DNA from: Alentia gelatinosa
Lineage: Eukaryota > Annelida > Polychaeta > Phyllodocida > Polynoidae
Assembly (NCBI GenBank): GCA_950022655.1
Contig: OX465584.1
Coordinates: 60,886,841 to 60,950,840 of the forward strand
Length of the DNA stretch: 64,000 bases
Reading direction: 5' to 3'
Shown: positions 23,584 through 34,632 of the stretch, in pieces
Layout of the letters: each line of letters starts with the position of its first letter
How positions within the stretch are numbered: the first letter of the stretch is position 1
The notes under the pieces: model-generated
What the model was told of the DNA's origin: nothing
Seen by the model: only the letters and a program-made list of their open reading frames with translations
Database searches by the model: none
Made by a program: the position numbers and the translations under genes

Positions 23584-23632
<49 letters not shown>
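23584..23632. repeat. (TA)n microsatellite
   Basis: About 24 uninterrupted TA units. Confidence 0.95.
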
Positions 23633-23634
<2 letters not shown>

Positions 23635-23739
23635 CAGTAACATAGTTCTCCAGTCCATATAATATCCACGTTTGGCAAACCCAATATCTATGTGCAGATT
23701 TCTCAGGACATTAACCAATCTAGCTCTAAACCAGATAGT

Positions 23740-24240
23740 TTTACTGAATCACTGTCGGAACTGTCACTCTCAGAGGTTGTTCTGCAGGTGGTAGAGGTGT
23801 TTGTGCAGGTGGTTGAGGTTGAGGTAGCAGGTATACATGTGGTAGTTAGTGTTGTGGGTGTGGCCAAGTAGCGGCATTGTTGCTCTTCTTCCACGGTCTT
23901 GTCTATGCCAGGTCGGCCAAGTGAGGCAACGGGAACTGGAACTGATCCCAGATCTATTCATCTTAAGGCTTCAATTTTTCAATACCTCTGCCCCCGATTC
24001 TTGGAAACAGGCGGACTCAGCAAAGTCTGATCCGCACACTGAGGTACCAAGTCCGGAGTTCCCCAGCAGGGTGGGCAATCCTTTTTGCCTGCTGTCCCCA
24101 CAGCAGGTCCTTGTGTTCAGGGATGTGGAACGTAGCGGACCGCTTGACCTATAATTCCGGATTATGTTGGAGGAACAAGATAATATCCTCCTTCTGTTCC
24201 TTGCTGAATTTTGTGACGGTCCGGTTTACACAGTGTGATG
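23740..24240 (-). pseudogene. MADF/Myb-like DNA-binding protein, transposon-type, broken
   Basis: The minus strand reads K-F-S-K-E-Q-K-E-D-I-I-L-F-L-Q-H-N-P-E-L, then a TAG where the family usually has Tyr. It continues through H-K-D-L-L-W-G-Q-Q-A to G-E-L-R-T-W-Y-L-S-V-R-I-R-L, then a frameshift or stop, then I-E-K-L-K-P-(stop)-D-E-(stop)-I-W-D-Q-F-Q-F and P-H-L-A-D-L. The order, with W at the helix ends and W-Y-x-S-x-R-x-R, is that of MADF/SANT-like domains. These proteins recognise DNA and often form the second gene of PIF/Harbinger transposons. A Pro/Thr-rich tail follows. At least four disruptions make it a pseudogene. The link to the window's TWA-flanked MITEs is inference. No transposase is visible nearby. 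Confidence 0.6.
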
Positions 24241-24373
24241 TATGTATTAAGAATATCACAGGGTGCCTCCTAACAGGTCCTCGCTCTAAATAGTGGTCAT
24301 GGCCTAACCGTTTGGACTGCCACCCCCAGCGTTTGAACCGTCCCCTGTCTTCGTTTGGACTGACCCCCGATAG

Positions 24374-24386
24374 GGTATATATAAGG
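24374..24386 (+). promoter_or_regulatory. Possible TATA box
   Basis: GGGTATATATAAGG lies between the MADF remnant and a hypothetical minus frame. A good TATA match, but no plus-strand gene is recognised downstream, so it may be chance. Confidence 0.25.
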
Positions 24387-24881
24387 AAGCAGATTTCAAC
24401 TCACAGCTCACTTGGAACCCAGACACCGTGGCGTCAACATCTCCATGCTGCTCAGCATTACCACCACTGCAGTGTCAGGCTTGAAACACCATAGGACTCT
24501 ATGCGACAGAGGCCTTTACTGAGATTTGGGTTTCTCCATAAGCTACTATCACCCCAGCACTGGAGGAAAAGACACTGATGACTGCTACCACTACTTTGGA
24601 TCATCTATATCCACAAGTCAAGGAGACATGGAACAATAACTGAGAGTGATAGACTGTGAGTACTGCTTTGACCAAGAGGACTTATATTATATGAACACTA
24701 CAGAAGTGTATATGATTTTGTATGTTGATGAGAATTGTTATGTAACTGTATACTTTGTTATAATATATGTTATCAATACATATCTGTGTATGGTTATCTG
24801 TCTTCTTCATTTAGTATAGAAGATATTCTAAATTCTCTTTTCTTGTCACTAGGTTAGCTAGTCTATAAGATTAGGTCTTAG

Positions 24882-25430
24882 CTACTGTACGTGACAACAG
24901 CCATGATGGCGACCGGGGTGACCAGGAGTGGCACATGTATCAGGTGCAGGGTCAGTATCTGCTCCTTGAGGATCACCAGCAGAATTCTCAGGTGTATGTG
25001 GACCAGCATCGGGTGCATCTGGTGCTGCATCTAGTTGTGCATGCATTTCAGCAGGCTTCTGAGCAGGCATGTCAGCAGGTGTGTCTTCACCAGCAGGATT
25101 AACCCTCCTATGTGTTCTAGTACATGGAGGCATCTTGTAGGTGAGTATGAAGTGGTGTCTATCGTAGAGCAGCTCAAAGTGGAATGAAGACCTGCCCATC
25201 ATGCCGTCTTGTATATACCAAACACGAACAAAGGTCGATTGGAATGAATCTAACCCTGTCTTAACCCTTAGGTCAACCTGAACATCAGATATAAGTTGCC
25301 TTAAGTCAATGGGCCTCATAACCCCATGGTGTGCACATTGGCCATGACGAACATGACACAATGTAAGTCGTTGGGCTTTCAGACTCAAGTCGAGGGCCGC
25401 TGTGAAAAGTCCCTGACCGAAGCCCAGCAA
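24882..25430 (-). CDS. Hypothetical 182-codon frame
   Basis: Not recognised. The first ~105 residues are mixed, with a plausible folded stretch (F-V-R-V-W-Y-I-Q-D-G-M-M-G-R-S-S-F-H-F). From about residue 115 the sequence becomes Ala/Pro/Asp/His-rich with repeated P-A-x-M-P-A-Q and D-A-P-D-A phrases, like the linker of an element-encoded protein. An internal ATG (M-P-P-C-T-R-T-H-R-R) could equally start a smaller protein. It lies on the same strand as the MADF remnant, about 650 bp upstream of it, so it may be another piece of that transposon. No catalytic motif is visible. Confidence 0.25.
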   Translation of the reverse strand: MLGFGQGLFTAALDLSLKAQRLTLCHVRHGQCAHHGVMRPIDLRQLISDVQVDLRVKTGLDSFQSTFVRVWYIQDGMMGRSSFHFELLYDRHHFILTYKMPPCTRTHRRVNPAGEDTPADMPAQKPAEMHAQLDAAPDAPDAGPHTPENSAGDPQGADTDPAPDTCATPGHPGRHHGCCHVQ

Positions 25431-25509
25431 CGATCACTGAGCCCATCGACTTATGGCGATTTGAGGGCTGTGGCAGAATCCCCATCACCCTTTTCAATTT
25501 TTAATTAAT

Positions 25510-26048
25510 TTTTTTTTATCACGTTTAATAGGGTTCATCATTAATAAATAAGTACAAATGTCTGGGCTCGGAGTTTCCGTTCTTCCGCCCGGTCCCTCTG
25601 GGTAAAAAATATAAACTTCATCTTAACTAATTGGCTGCTGGATCATGTTCAAGCATTTACTAATTGGCTGCTGGATCATTACCAAAACATGTACATACCT
25701 ATCAATAGTAATACTTCAACTTACCCGCCAACTCCCCGACAGTCAAGGCGACCTACGATTCACAACCTTGATGACATAAGGCGAACTCAGAAGTAGTCAA
25801 GATATGGGATCGTCATGTTAAGGCTGTCGGGCCATTGGTGGTGATGGTGTAAACCTAGCAGAAGAATAGTGCATAACTAAAACAGCCGATATCAACATGG
25901 CACTTGTCCAGAAAACGTGGATAATGAATACAATGTAGACTGGTTTCAGATCAAAGTGGTTGTATGTCGCATATGTTCGGATATTACTGCACGTCAACTA
26001 CTCGGAGCATACGGCCACTTATATCTGAAACATGTCAATATTATGAAA
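25510..26048. mobile_element. Foldback remnants
   Basis: A duplicated phrase, CTAATTGGCTGCTGGATCAT, occurs at about 25627 and 25658. The flank GAAAACGTGGATAATGAATAC is followed by a hairpin at 25930-26035 (ACTGGTTTCAGAT...ATCTGAAAC) of the same family as 15.7 and 51.65 kb. Confidence 0.5.
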
Positions 26049-26335
26049 AGACGTCACGAGTTTGAGTCTGAGTTTATTTAGGCCACTCATTTTGTTGGCT
26101 CCGTAATGTCACTCGTCTTCGACTCGTGAAATTATGGAGCCAACAAAATGAGTGGCCTAAATAAGCTCAAACTCAAACGAGTGTCGTCTAGATTTTATCC
26201 TACCCCGTTTCCATATTTTTTTCAGTATCAGAAAGTAGTGGCATAAACAACACTTTATGTCACACCCGTGACATAAACAAAACCCATGTTAAGCCTATGG
26301 CAATTTTTATTAGGGGTAGAATAATGTGAATCTAT
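26049..26335. mobile_element. Foldback hairpin with GTCGAAGAC apex, plus TTATCCTACCCC end
   Basis: The 141-bp palindrome (26049-26189) has arms CACGAGTTTGAGTCTGAG and GGCCACTCATTTTGTTGGCTCC. Its exact centre (26115-26123) reads GTCGAAGAC on the minus strand. Next to it, TTTTATCCTACCCC (about 26195) and TATTAGGGGTAGAATAA (about 26305) are inverted ends shared with the 35.74 and 45.12 kb copies. Confidence 0.8.
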
Positions 26336-27200
26336 TTCATTCAGCTACAAGTTACAACTTCATTATAAAATCCAACAGCTTGTTCTGAAGTCAGCCCCAA
26401 TCCACAATATGTCTAAATTTGATTCCACCCACAATCATGTCCCCATCCCTTGAAGGTACCCATCTCTGAGAGACTTCAATTTTCCCGTTTTCTAGTGTTA
26501 TCTCAAAAATGAGTTGCTCACTTGACTCGATCGCTGTCCATCCCTGAGCAATTCCTCTCCTGAAAAAGAAAAAGACGGCGGGGGTGATTTGAGTCTAGTT
26601 TCCGTAATGATCGACATCAAAGAGCGTTGGGGAAAATATTCCTCGGGGACCGGACGAAAACGATGAGTCATCATGGCGGCGTGTCCGCTCTCCAATCGCA
26701 TTGCCTCACCACCATTTCTCCTTATAGGAACAGAACCACCGAACCTCAGCTGGAGAGTGGTAAAGGGCACTTGGCTTGCCACTCTCCTCCCAGATCTTTC
26801 GCAGTGCTGGTGCTTGCTTAATCTCTGCCCCAACCCAATGCTGGTTATCAGGGTATCCACTATGGATAAGGGAACCAGCCAATATTTCGGATTCAAAACA
26901 AGGCATCTGTTAAAAGTTATGAAACTCAATCAACTCATAAATTATCCAATACCAATGTATTATATTATATAATTGATACAAGTATACATAATTTTTTTTA
27001 ACCTCAAATACAATCACTATCACAATAAGAGAATGTTAACACTTAATATATTAATTGAGAAATCGTAATATATCAAATCAAATACAGACAAATGTCATTG
27101 ATTACTTAATGTATCTAGTAAATGTATAAGAAATAAGTCAAACACCAGTTTATTATGTTACCGTAATTAAAGTGCTGACTATAATGACTTCAGTAGAATA
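26336..27200. other. No gene seen
   Basis: Frames of up to 143 codons occur on both strands over the same bases at 26.5-26.95 kb and none shows a family pattern. I regard them as chance. Confidence 0.3.
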
Positions 27201-27205
27201 TAAAG

Positions 27206-27267
27206 TGAATTCATTACACCTGATGAAGGGAACATATATCCCGAAACGTTGTGTCAAATAAGATTCA
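27206..27267 (+). ncRNA. Hammerhead-ribozyme-like motif
   Basis: The order is CTGATGA (27220-27226), a stem GGGA...TCCC (27228-27242), then GAAAC (27243-27247), a minimal stem and GTC (27253-27255) as the cleavage triplet. These are the conserved core blocks of the hammerhead in correct order, as described in Penelope-like retroelements. Stem I is weak: TGAAT/ATTCA and TTA/TAA could pair, but the three bases touching the core do not. It may be a decayed copy. Activity is not implied. Confidence 0.4.
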
Positions 27268-28082
27268 TGTATAATCAAAACCAGAATAAAAATTCATATA
27301 TAAATTCCAGGAGTTGTTGGTTTGTGATAAATAATAATAACAAGTTTCATAAATTATGAGTTGTGAAATATGGGAATTGTTAAATGAACTTCATTGACAA
27401 TCCAGTTATTTCTGTTTCAGCTCAAAACCACTTTATAATGTAAATCCACAGTTGATTGGATTACCCCTTCAAGTGAGCACATGTGACATGTTGACAAACA
27501 AAACCTTGCAACACATGAGGTGCTTTCCACTGAAGAAAGTAATCCCTGTGACTATGTCTGATTTGTTATAACGAATAATAGAAATGAGTGTATATCATTT
27601 ACCATATAAATATGTGCATCTCTATTTACAAGTAAACAACAAAATAATCCCCAAATTTAGGATATTTAAAAAAACTGACGTATGGGCTATATTTGGGCCC
27701 AAACAGGTCGGGGCAGAGGTCTAAGCTGTCACAGGGAGTAGAGCGCAGAATCTCTGATAGGAGAGTGTTGGCTTGCCTCCGTTGGCGCCTCCCAAATGGG
27801 AGAGTTCTAGCAGCAGCGGTCACGTGGCCTTTTGATCTGGGTCCCGGCGTGTCACTTTGATGTCAATTGTGTTAGGCGGATCGAGAAGAAAGGGGAGACA
27901 TTAATAATGGAGGGTAGATGTAGGGGATTTGACATTCTGTATCGAGCGGGTGTCACTCAAGGTCCAACTCGAGCATAGTAAAGACATTCTGTGGTTAGAA
28001 TCAGAGGAAATGTCTATCGACATAAATACGCAGTTTGTAAGGTATCTACTTTAATCGTTGATTCAACCTGAATAATAGTTTC

Positions 28083-29024
28083 GCTGTCTGAAAACCACCA
28101 GTTTATATATGTATACACCCGGCATATATAGGTATGATTTTGCATATACAAGGTAGTACTATTTTCCGTTGTGTATACGCCTCATCTATAGACGTGTAAA
28201 ATGTATATGACCTTTTTTTTCTTTCTTTTTTTTAGTTTCTTTATTTAAGCTGTAAAAGTCTTCGGCCTAGATAGGCCGGTATTTTTAACCCTTACAGCAA
28301 TTCGTGGTACATTAAACTATATATCGAGTTTTTCACTTACACAATCCACATATCATTACTGTATCAATACATGATTCGCTGAAATAGTTATACTCAGTTG
28401 AGCAACTCTAGTTTTGTCAATAGCCATTGCTATTGATCTATTACATCGATTTATATAACCCTAAAATAACAAAAATAAACAACGGTGTTGAGACACCAAC
28501 AGTTATTATAATACAAGAGTGTTTGATTGGATTTGTATGGAACATAACCATACTTACAACATAATCACAATCCTTAAAATACTGATCACATAAAGATTTG
28601 ATTTTAAACATAACATAAATAAACTCCGAGAGTCAGCCTATCTTAGTTGTAGTAATTCCTGCATAGCTTTATCTTTCATTTTCCTCTTGAACAATGAGTA
28701 GTTGTCAGTGTTTCTTTCTCGTACCGATAGTTTGTTCCATAGGGATGCTCCTCTATAAATAACACTTTTTTTTATACATTTCGAGTCTAGGATGTTTTAC
28801 ACTAAATGTAATCGCTGAAGATTGCCTTGTATTTCTCTTACCGTTTGCTACAATAGACCTGCGTATACATTGCCCGCACACGATATTTCTCTTTATATGC
28901 ACTTTACCGAAAATACAGCTATTATGCTGACATATAGAAAAGGAGACGTGTCAATATACAGCCGATACATCCGCCGATGCACTTCCACGATGGCGTATAT
29001 ATGAATAAACTGGTGTTTTCACGC
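28083..29024. mobile_element. MITE (CACTGC ends) split by a LINE
   Basis: The left half (28083-28212) and right half (28853-29024) match, in order, the complement of the intact 291-bp element at 37697-37987. Shared phrases are CACCAGTTTATATATGTATAC, ATATATAGGTATGATTTTGC and GTGTCAATATACAGCCGATAC. The gap is filled by the LINE 3' end at 28213-28852. Confidence 0.75.
28213..28852 (-). mobile_element. 5'-truncated LINE (CR1/L2-type C-terminus and 3' UTR)
   Basis: On the minus strand the poly(A) end lies at 28213-28240, preceded by AATAAAG and a stem GGCCTATCTAGGCC. Upstream, 28646-28850 encodes N-T-R-Q-S-S-A-I-T-F-S-V-K-H-P-R-L-E, then a frame slip at an A8 run, then K-K-S-V-I-Y-R-G-A-S-L-W-N-K-L-S and a stop. 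This is the usual last segment of CR1/L2-like reverse transcriptases. Short near-identical flanks (TATGACC, ATAGACC) suggest a target duplication. Only about 65 codons survive. Confidence 0.7.
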
Positions 29025-29039
29025 AGTGTTTTGACTGAT

Positions 29040-32000
29040 GAGGTCCTGCAGTGCCTGGTATTATTATATAACAATGCAGTATATTTGATAATTGCGTACT
29101 GCTGCTCCCTATGCAGTATAGAAAGTGTACTGAACCCTTTGCAGTACGCTGCTATGCTGAACATGTTGAAACATCAGCAGTGTGTGGGCTTTCGCATTGA
29201 CATGTCTTCTACGCCAATATACATGGTAAGATTTGATTAATTTTGGGTATATGATAAATATATAACGACCAACCATGCTTGTACATGCTACAAAACTCAA
29301 CATGAATTGATGTTATTTAGAGAACTTGGCCTAGGGCCTCGTTCCGTAAAAAACAACAATTCCCCATCTCGTTTTTTTAACATGTACAACATAGTCAGTT
29401 CGTTCTATATAAGTATCCTGCTAATCTTGCTCGATCGTAATAGATCCTTTAAGATCTGCTTGCCTCATTTCCCCTATGTGCGGAACTCCTTTTATTATGA
29501 ACCTATGTACGAATGGCTCACTCTTGCTGACCAACAATATTCACAGGTATTTATAGGGAGTGAATCTGAATTACATCTGTTGTTGATTTGGTCAGAAATA
29601 TTTACCTCGTTCTACAATCTCGATGAATATATCCTACCAAATCAACTTGGAACATATTTTATTCAGGCACACTAACCATGTCTCCATATAATACACAAAA
29701 TCCGAAACAAAATAAATCTGCAAGATAAACCAGGCTTTAAACAACATGGTGATTTTCAGGTGGTAAGGTTACACTTTCGATTCTTTTGAAATCTGGCAAA
29801 GAAGTCATGTTCTTTATGTTCTATAACCAAACCTTTCAAAAGACCTTTGACATTATGAATCAGTATTGGGCAGTTTCTAATAGAAGTGGTAAAGATAAGT
29901 AGAAAATTAGTCATGTACTTCCCATTCTATAGAAGCAAAAGACAAATGGAAATATTCATTAATGTTCCTTTGAATGGACATACTGAGGGAAATTGGATAC
30001 CACGGTAACAGTTGTAAAATAGTTACAAAGAAACATCTATCAGTATTTCTGTTTCTCGAGCCAAAATCAACCCGTGTTTGATTTCTAGGTAACAAATTTG
30101 TCGGTAAGTGGAGCCAAAAACGCCGAATCCTGAATATATATTGGTCAGTCAATTCTTATTTTTATCTTTTTTGATTTCTTTATTGATCGTCTTGATATCA
30201 TACATAATCTGATAAAAAATACATATCTAGAAAGGTCAGTTTTCCGTTTTCTAAATGTGGTCCTCGGAATTCCATCATATCTGCTGCAGTTTTTATGTCA
30301 TACCTTTTTCCTAGCTTAGTGGAGAACATTTCATCATGAAGGATTGAACCCATCTAGCAACTGACCTAAAAAAGGTAAAACTTTAAAAAAAACAAAACAC
30401 CTCAAAATATTGATAATTTCCTGATCATCTTGTTAGATCGTCCTCCATAAAGACATGTCACTTTAGGTAATGAGAATGCAACAGAGACCATAATAAGATC
30501 GATTCGTTTGTCTGTCTTAATCATTATTTGTTTTTGCTCTTCTTTATTAATCATCAATTTGGGTGGATTTTTCAAGTAAATAATCCAACAATGAACAATC
30601 AAATATCTGCCTTTGGCTCTATGTGTGTTATTCATTGGAGAACAATGTGTAAGCTGATTCAAGAAAATGTTTGTTATTACACCTATAATGTCTATTATAA
30701 ATATATTAACTTTTCGGTGGTCATCATTCCATTGCCTCCCTTTCCTATGTTGTAACTTGATGTAGTTACTATGTTTCTGTTTTCTGCCCTCTATTACATG
30801 CTCCTATCTTTAATGCTATATAGATGATATAAATTGGAAAAATCTTTCCTATTTTTTCACATTCCTCTTCCTTGTGGAGGTGTGCGGGATGTTCTAATAT
30901 AGAAACATACAGCGAATCACACGTCTAAAAGATAGATGCTATATAGATTTTTTTTTTCTTAATGCATTGACTATGATCTTGTATTTTACCAGTATTGAAA
31001 TATGAAATTGAAGCAAAAACAAGCTTTGTATGCTGTGTAAATTGCGGAAAGATCTGAAAGCAGATTGTGATTGCAACTACTTGATGAAATCTCCGTTACC
31101 TAATTATATATTTTCTGTTGCTGGGTAATTATAAGATCAAGTTATGATACTTGACATATTCTCTGTTTGAACAAACATGGCTGATCGACTAATTAAGTGC
31201 AGCCAATAGGAACTATATGGTTAGTCTTATTGCGACTACTCTGTGTGATTATTCATTACTACTTATGTATGTTTGTTTAAATGATATATTAGGTATAATG
31301 AGTTAAAATGTTATCACATAATGATTATATATTATGTATGTTTCTTATATAATTTAATATCCACCAGTTCCAACCCCCAACTTTCCTACTACTGTTCCTT
31401 GAGAAGAGTGACAAGTCAGGAGGTATGATAAAACATCCAGAGTGATCTCCATGTATTATATTGTTAACAATCACTCCATTCCATCTCATTAACTCTCATA
31501 CGGATTGTTAAAATGGACTATTGTACTGGATATTACTATGTTACACTAGACCGAAAAAAAAGAGGATTTCTCAACCCTGCAAGGTTTGATTTGTCCTCCT
31601 TGTCTGGGGAATTACCAAACATAAGTAGAACAAGAGAACAATCTTTTTATCAATTCGATGCTACTTACTTAAGTGTTTATTTTTGGTAATTTTAACAAAC
31701 TTTTGTTATAGATAGCCTCTCATGGGTATTCATTACTTGATTTTGGTGTATTTCTGAACATCCCTTGCAATACGGCGTAGTTCCGCTCCCACAGTGGTAG
31801 TCCAGTAGAGACGAAGACTCTGCATGGAGAGTGGACACAGACCTTTTGACCGGCCCTGTGACTGGAGACCAATAAAGGAAAGCGCCTAGAACAAGGCTTA
31901 TTACTGGTCAGCGGGCGGAAGTAGCATCGGACACCGTCTTCTCATCATAGGCTCATCTTAGGCCCACCATAGGCTCATCATTAGCTTCATACCCGCCCCT

Positions 32001-32160
32001 CCGGGTCACTCTGTGGTCAGCCTAAGTGGTCAAATTAGGAAAACGCTGTCCAATGACCGCTCCCTGTCCACTCAGAACTGGTCACGTTCTGTTCGTCAGG
32101 GATTCCACCGGGACTGGGGCCAGTGTCTGAAGGTACACGGTGGTTTTTTAATTCTTTCAC
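29040..32160. other. No gene seen over about 3 kb
   Basis: AT-rich, apparently unique sequence. A 122-codon plus frame at 29307-29675 and an 86-codon minus frame at 30402-30662 show no family pattern. An A-rich retroposon-like tail on the minus strand lies near 30165-30195. Confidence 0.3.
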
Positions 32161-32164
32161 TGCC

Positions 32165-33640
32165 TGGAGGTACTACCATGAAAGGGCCTGAAGATGTATA
32201 GAGGCATTGCCGTGTAGGGCCTAAAGATGCCTGGAGGCATTGTGAAGTAGGGCCTGAAGATGCCTGAAGGTATTGTAAAGTAAGGCTTGAAGATACATAG
32301 AGGCATTGCCGTGTAGGACCTAAAAATGCCTGGAGGCATTGGTATGAAAGGCCTGAATATGCCTGGAGGCATTGTAAAGTAGGGCCTGAAGAAGCCTGAA
32401 GGTATTGTAAAGTAAGGCCTGAAGATGCCTGCAAGCATTGCCATGTAGGTCCTAAAAATGTCTGGAGGTATTGCTGTGTATGGCCTAAAGATGCCTGGAG
32501 GCATAGCAATGTAGGGCCTGTTGATGGCTGGAGGCACTACTGTGTAGGGCCTTAAGTTGTATGAAATCATTGCAATGTAGGGCCTAAAGATGCTTGGAGG
32601 CATTGTTATGTAGAGCCTTCAGATGCATAGAGGTATTGCCATGTAGGGCCTGAAGATGACTGGAGGAATTGCTCTGTAGAGCCTTCAGATGCATGGAATC
32701 ATTGCAATTTAGGGCCTGAAAATGCATAGAGGAATTGCCATGTAGGGCCTTAAGATGCCTAGAAGCATAGCCATGTAGGGCCCAAAGATGCAAAGAGGCA
32801 TGGCTGTGTAAGGCCTAAAGATAGCTTGAGGCATTGCTGTCTAGGGCCTAAAATGCCTGGAAGTATTGCCTGAAGATGCCTGGAGGCATTCCACGTAGAG
32901 CCTGAAGATATTTTGAGGTATTATCATCTAGGGCCTAGAAATGGTTGAAAACATTGCCATGTAGGTCCTAAAGATGCCTCGAAGCATAGCCATGTAAGGC
33001 CTGAAGATGTATAGAGGCATTGCTGTGTAGGGCCTGAAGATGCATAGAGGCATTGCCATCTAGGGCCTAAAAATGCCTGAAGGTATTGCTTTGTAGGGCC
33101 TGAAGATGCCTGCAAGCATTGCCATGTAAAGCCTGAAAATGCATAGAGGCATTGCAATGAAGGGTCTAAATGTTTTTTTTCCCAAGAACTTTTATTTCAC
33201 TGATACTTGTTAATAATACACTTGATGTTCCTTGGTGCTTCCTTGTTAGCATAGAGGCATTGCTGTGTAGGGCCTGAAGACACTTGGAAGCATTGCAATG
33301 TAGGACTTGAAGATGTATAGAATCAGTTGCAGTGTAGGACCTGAAGATACCTGGAAGCATAGCCATGTAGGGCCTGACAATGCACACAGGCATTGCTGTG
33401 TAAGGGCTGAAGATGCATATATGGGTATTGCTGTGTTGGCCCTAAAAATGTCTGTTTCACCGCCCAGTGGTATCTCCATTCAGCACCTGAAGATACCTGG
33501 TAGCATAGCCATGTAGGGCCTAAAGATGCCTGGAGGCATTGCAGTGTAGGGCCTGAAGATGTCTCGAATCATAGCCATGTAGGGCCTGAAGGTGCCTAGA
33601 AGCGTTGCAATGTAGGGCCTGAAGATACTTTTATATACGA
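32165..33640. repeat. 33-bp minisatellite
   Basis: The unit is about GGGCCTGAAGATGCCTGGAGG plus CATTGCCATGTA, repeated roughly 40 times with period 32-34. The period is near a multiple of 3, so minus frames of up to 148 codons appear. They are byproducts. The array is broken at 33170-33248 by a short A-tailed insert. Confidence 0.9.
33170..33248 (-). mobile_element. Short A-tailed retroposon tail in the minisatellite
   Basis: On the minus strand, non-repeat sequence ends GTGAAATAAAAGTTCTTGGG followed by A7. A canonical AATAAA with a tail at a point where the 33-bp register is lost indicates a truncated retroposed RNA 3' end. Confidence 0.55.
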
Positions 33641-33686
33641 TTTGGTCGCATGTCGTATATTGTGGGCCGTAGTTACGGGCTAGTCA

Positions 33687-33905
33687 GGGACCCGTTTAAT
33701 AATCTAGGCTCGTACATTTAGACCCTTTTCTCTATGCCAGAGACCCAGGGACTATGTGGATCGACTTTATTCAACACTTATGGACGACCTTATGGATGAC
33801 CTATACTGTCTTAGCCAGCAGAATATTATATTATTAAACGATAACCCTTGTACGAGGTACATAAAAGGATCCTTATGTACGATCCTAGATTATTAAACGG
33901 GCCCC
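33687..33905. mobile_element. 219-bp MITE, ends GGGACCCGTTTAATAATCTA
   Basis: The inverted end on the right reads GGGGCCCGTTTAATAATCTA. A second copy, interrupted at the same TCTA, is at 59725-60600 and serves as proof of insertion there. No coding signal. Confidence 0.75.
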
Positions 33906-34196
33906 AGGGTAGCAAGGTGGTTACTGTATTTGTTTCTAGTGCTGGATACAGTCATTCTATCGTTTCTGGACGCTTTTCTTGTAAAAAAATCCAGAGATGA
34001 TTTGTTCCTTATTGATCCTCTCTGTCTGAGAAGATTGTCTCTTTCAAGACGATTCTCCTGAGGACTTGGACATTCGAAATTGTATTTGATTTCCTGATAC
34101 AATTGGCAGTATTTATAGGATTCAATCACATTCCTCGAAAATACTAATTGAATATTCCCTGGTTGAGATTCATGTTCCACTCTGGGGCTTGTTTAA

Positions 34197-34485
34197 CCCT
34201 TTAAGGACGGCTGCCTGGGATCCAGCTACTCCCATAAGGACGGGTACTGGTGGCAGTCTGTCTGGGTACAGGACGGCCACATAATAGTTAAAACTGATAT
34301 CCAAGTTTGTAATCATGCAATATGATACATAATGATATTATATCTACATTTTTTGAAGATTTCATGAATATTGCTCTATTATTTCTTTGTTAAAACATTT
34401 TTCTTAATATTGGGACAATGATGCCTCAAGGCATCATGCGTCTTTAGTGCGGTGATGCCTCCAGGCATCATGCATCTTTAAAGGG
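34197..34485. mobile_element. piggyBac-type MITE with TTAA targets
   Basis: The element starts CCCTTTAAGGACGG and ends CATCTTTAAAGGG, flanked by TTAA at 34193-34196 and 34486-34489. A TTAA duplication with CCC...GGG ends is diagnostic of piggyBac-type elements. Near the right end are two dyads, GATGCCTCAAGGCATC and GATGCCTCCAGGCATC. A second copy is at 42184-42790. Confidence 0.8.
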
Positions 34486-34632
34486 TTAATTGGCGTACGC
34501 CCAAAGGGGAGGAGCATACCGGCGAACAAGACATCTAGGGACGACATTTTGGGCGAGAGTTCGCCAATCGCTGTTAATTGAATGTTTGGGGGGCTAAATT
34601 CTTTTTTTTATTCAGGGAATATAGATACAAAT

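Noticed and set aside
26498..26972. 143-codon minus and 99-codon plus frames
   Set aside because: They overlap on opposite strands without a recognisable domain or promoter; likely chance.
29307..29675. 122-codon plus frame
   Set aside because: No family resemblance, AT-rich composition, no supporting signals.
32096..33479. Frames of 137, 148 and 77 codons with 11-residue repeats
   Set aside because: Byproduct of the 33-bp minisatellite; several frames are open over the same bases.
33893..34180. 95-codon minus frame
   Set aside because: It ends in the TIR of the 33.69 kb MITE and stops short of the TTAA element; no domain seen.
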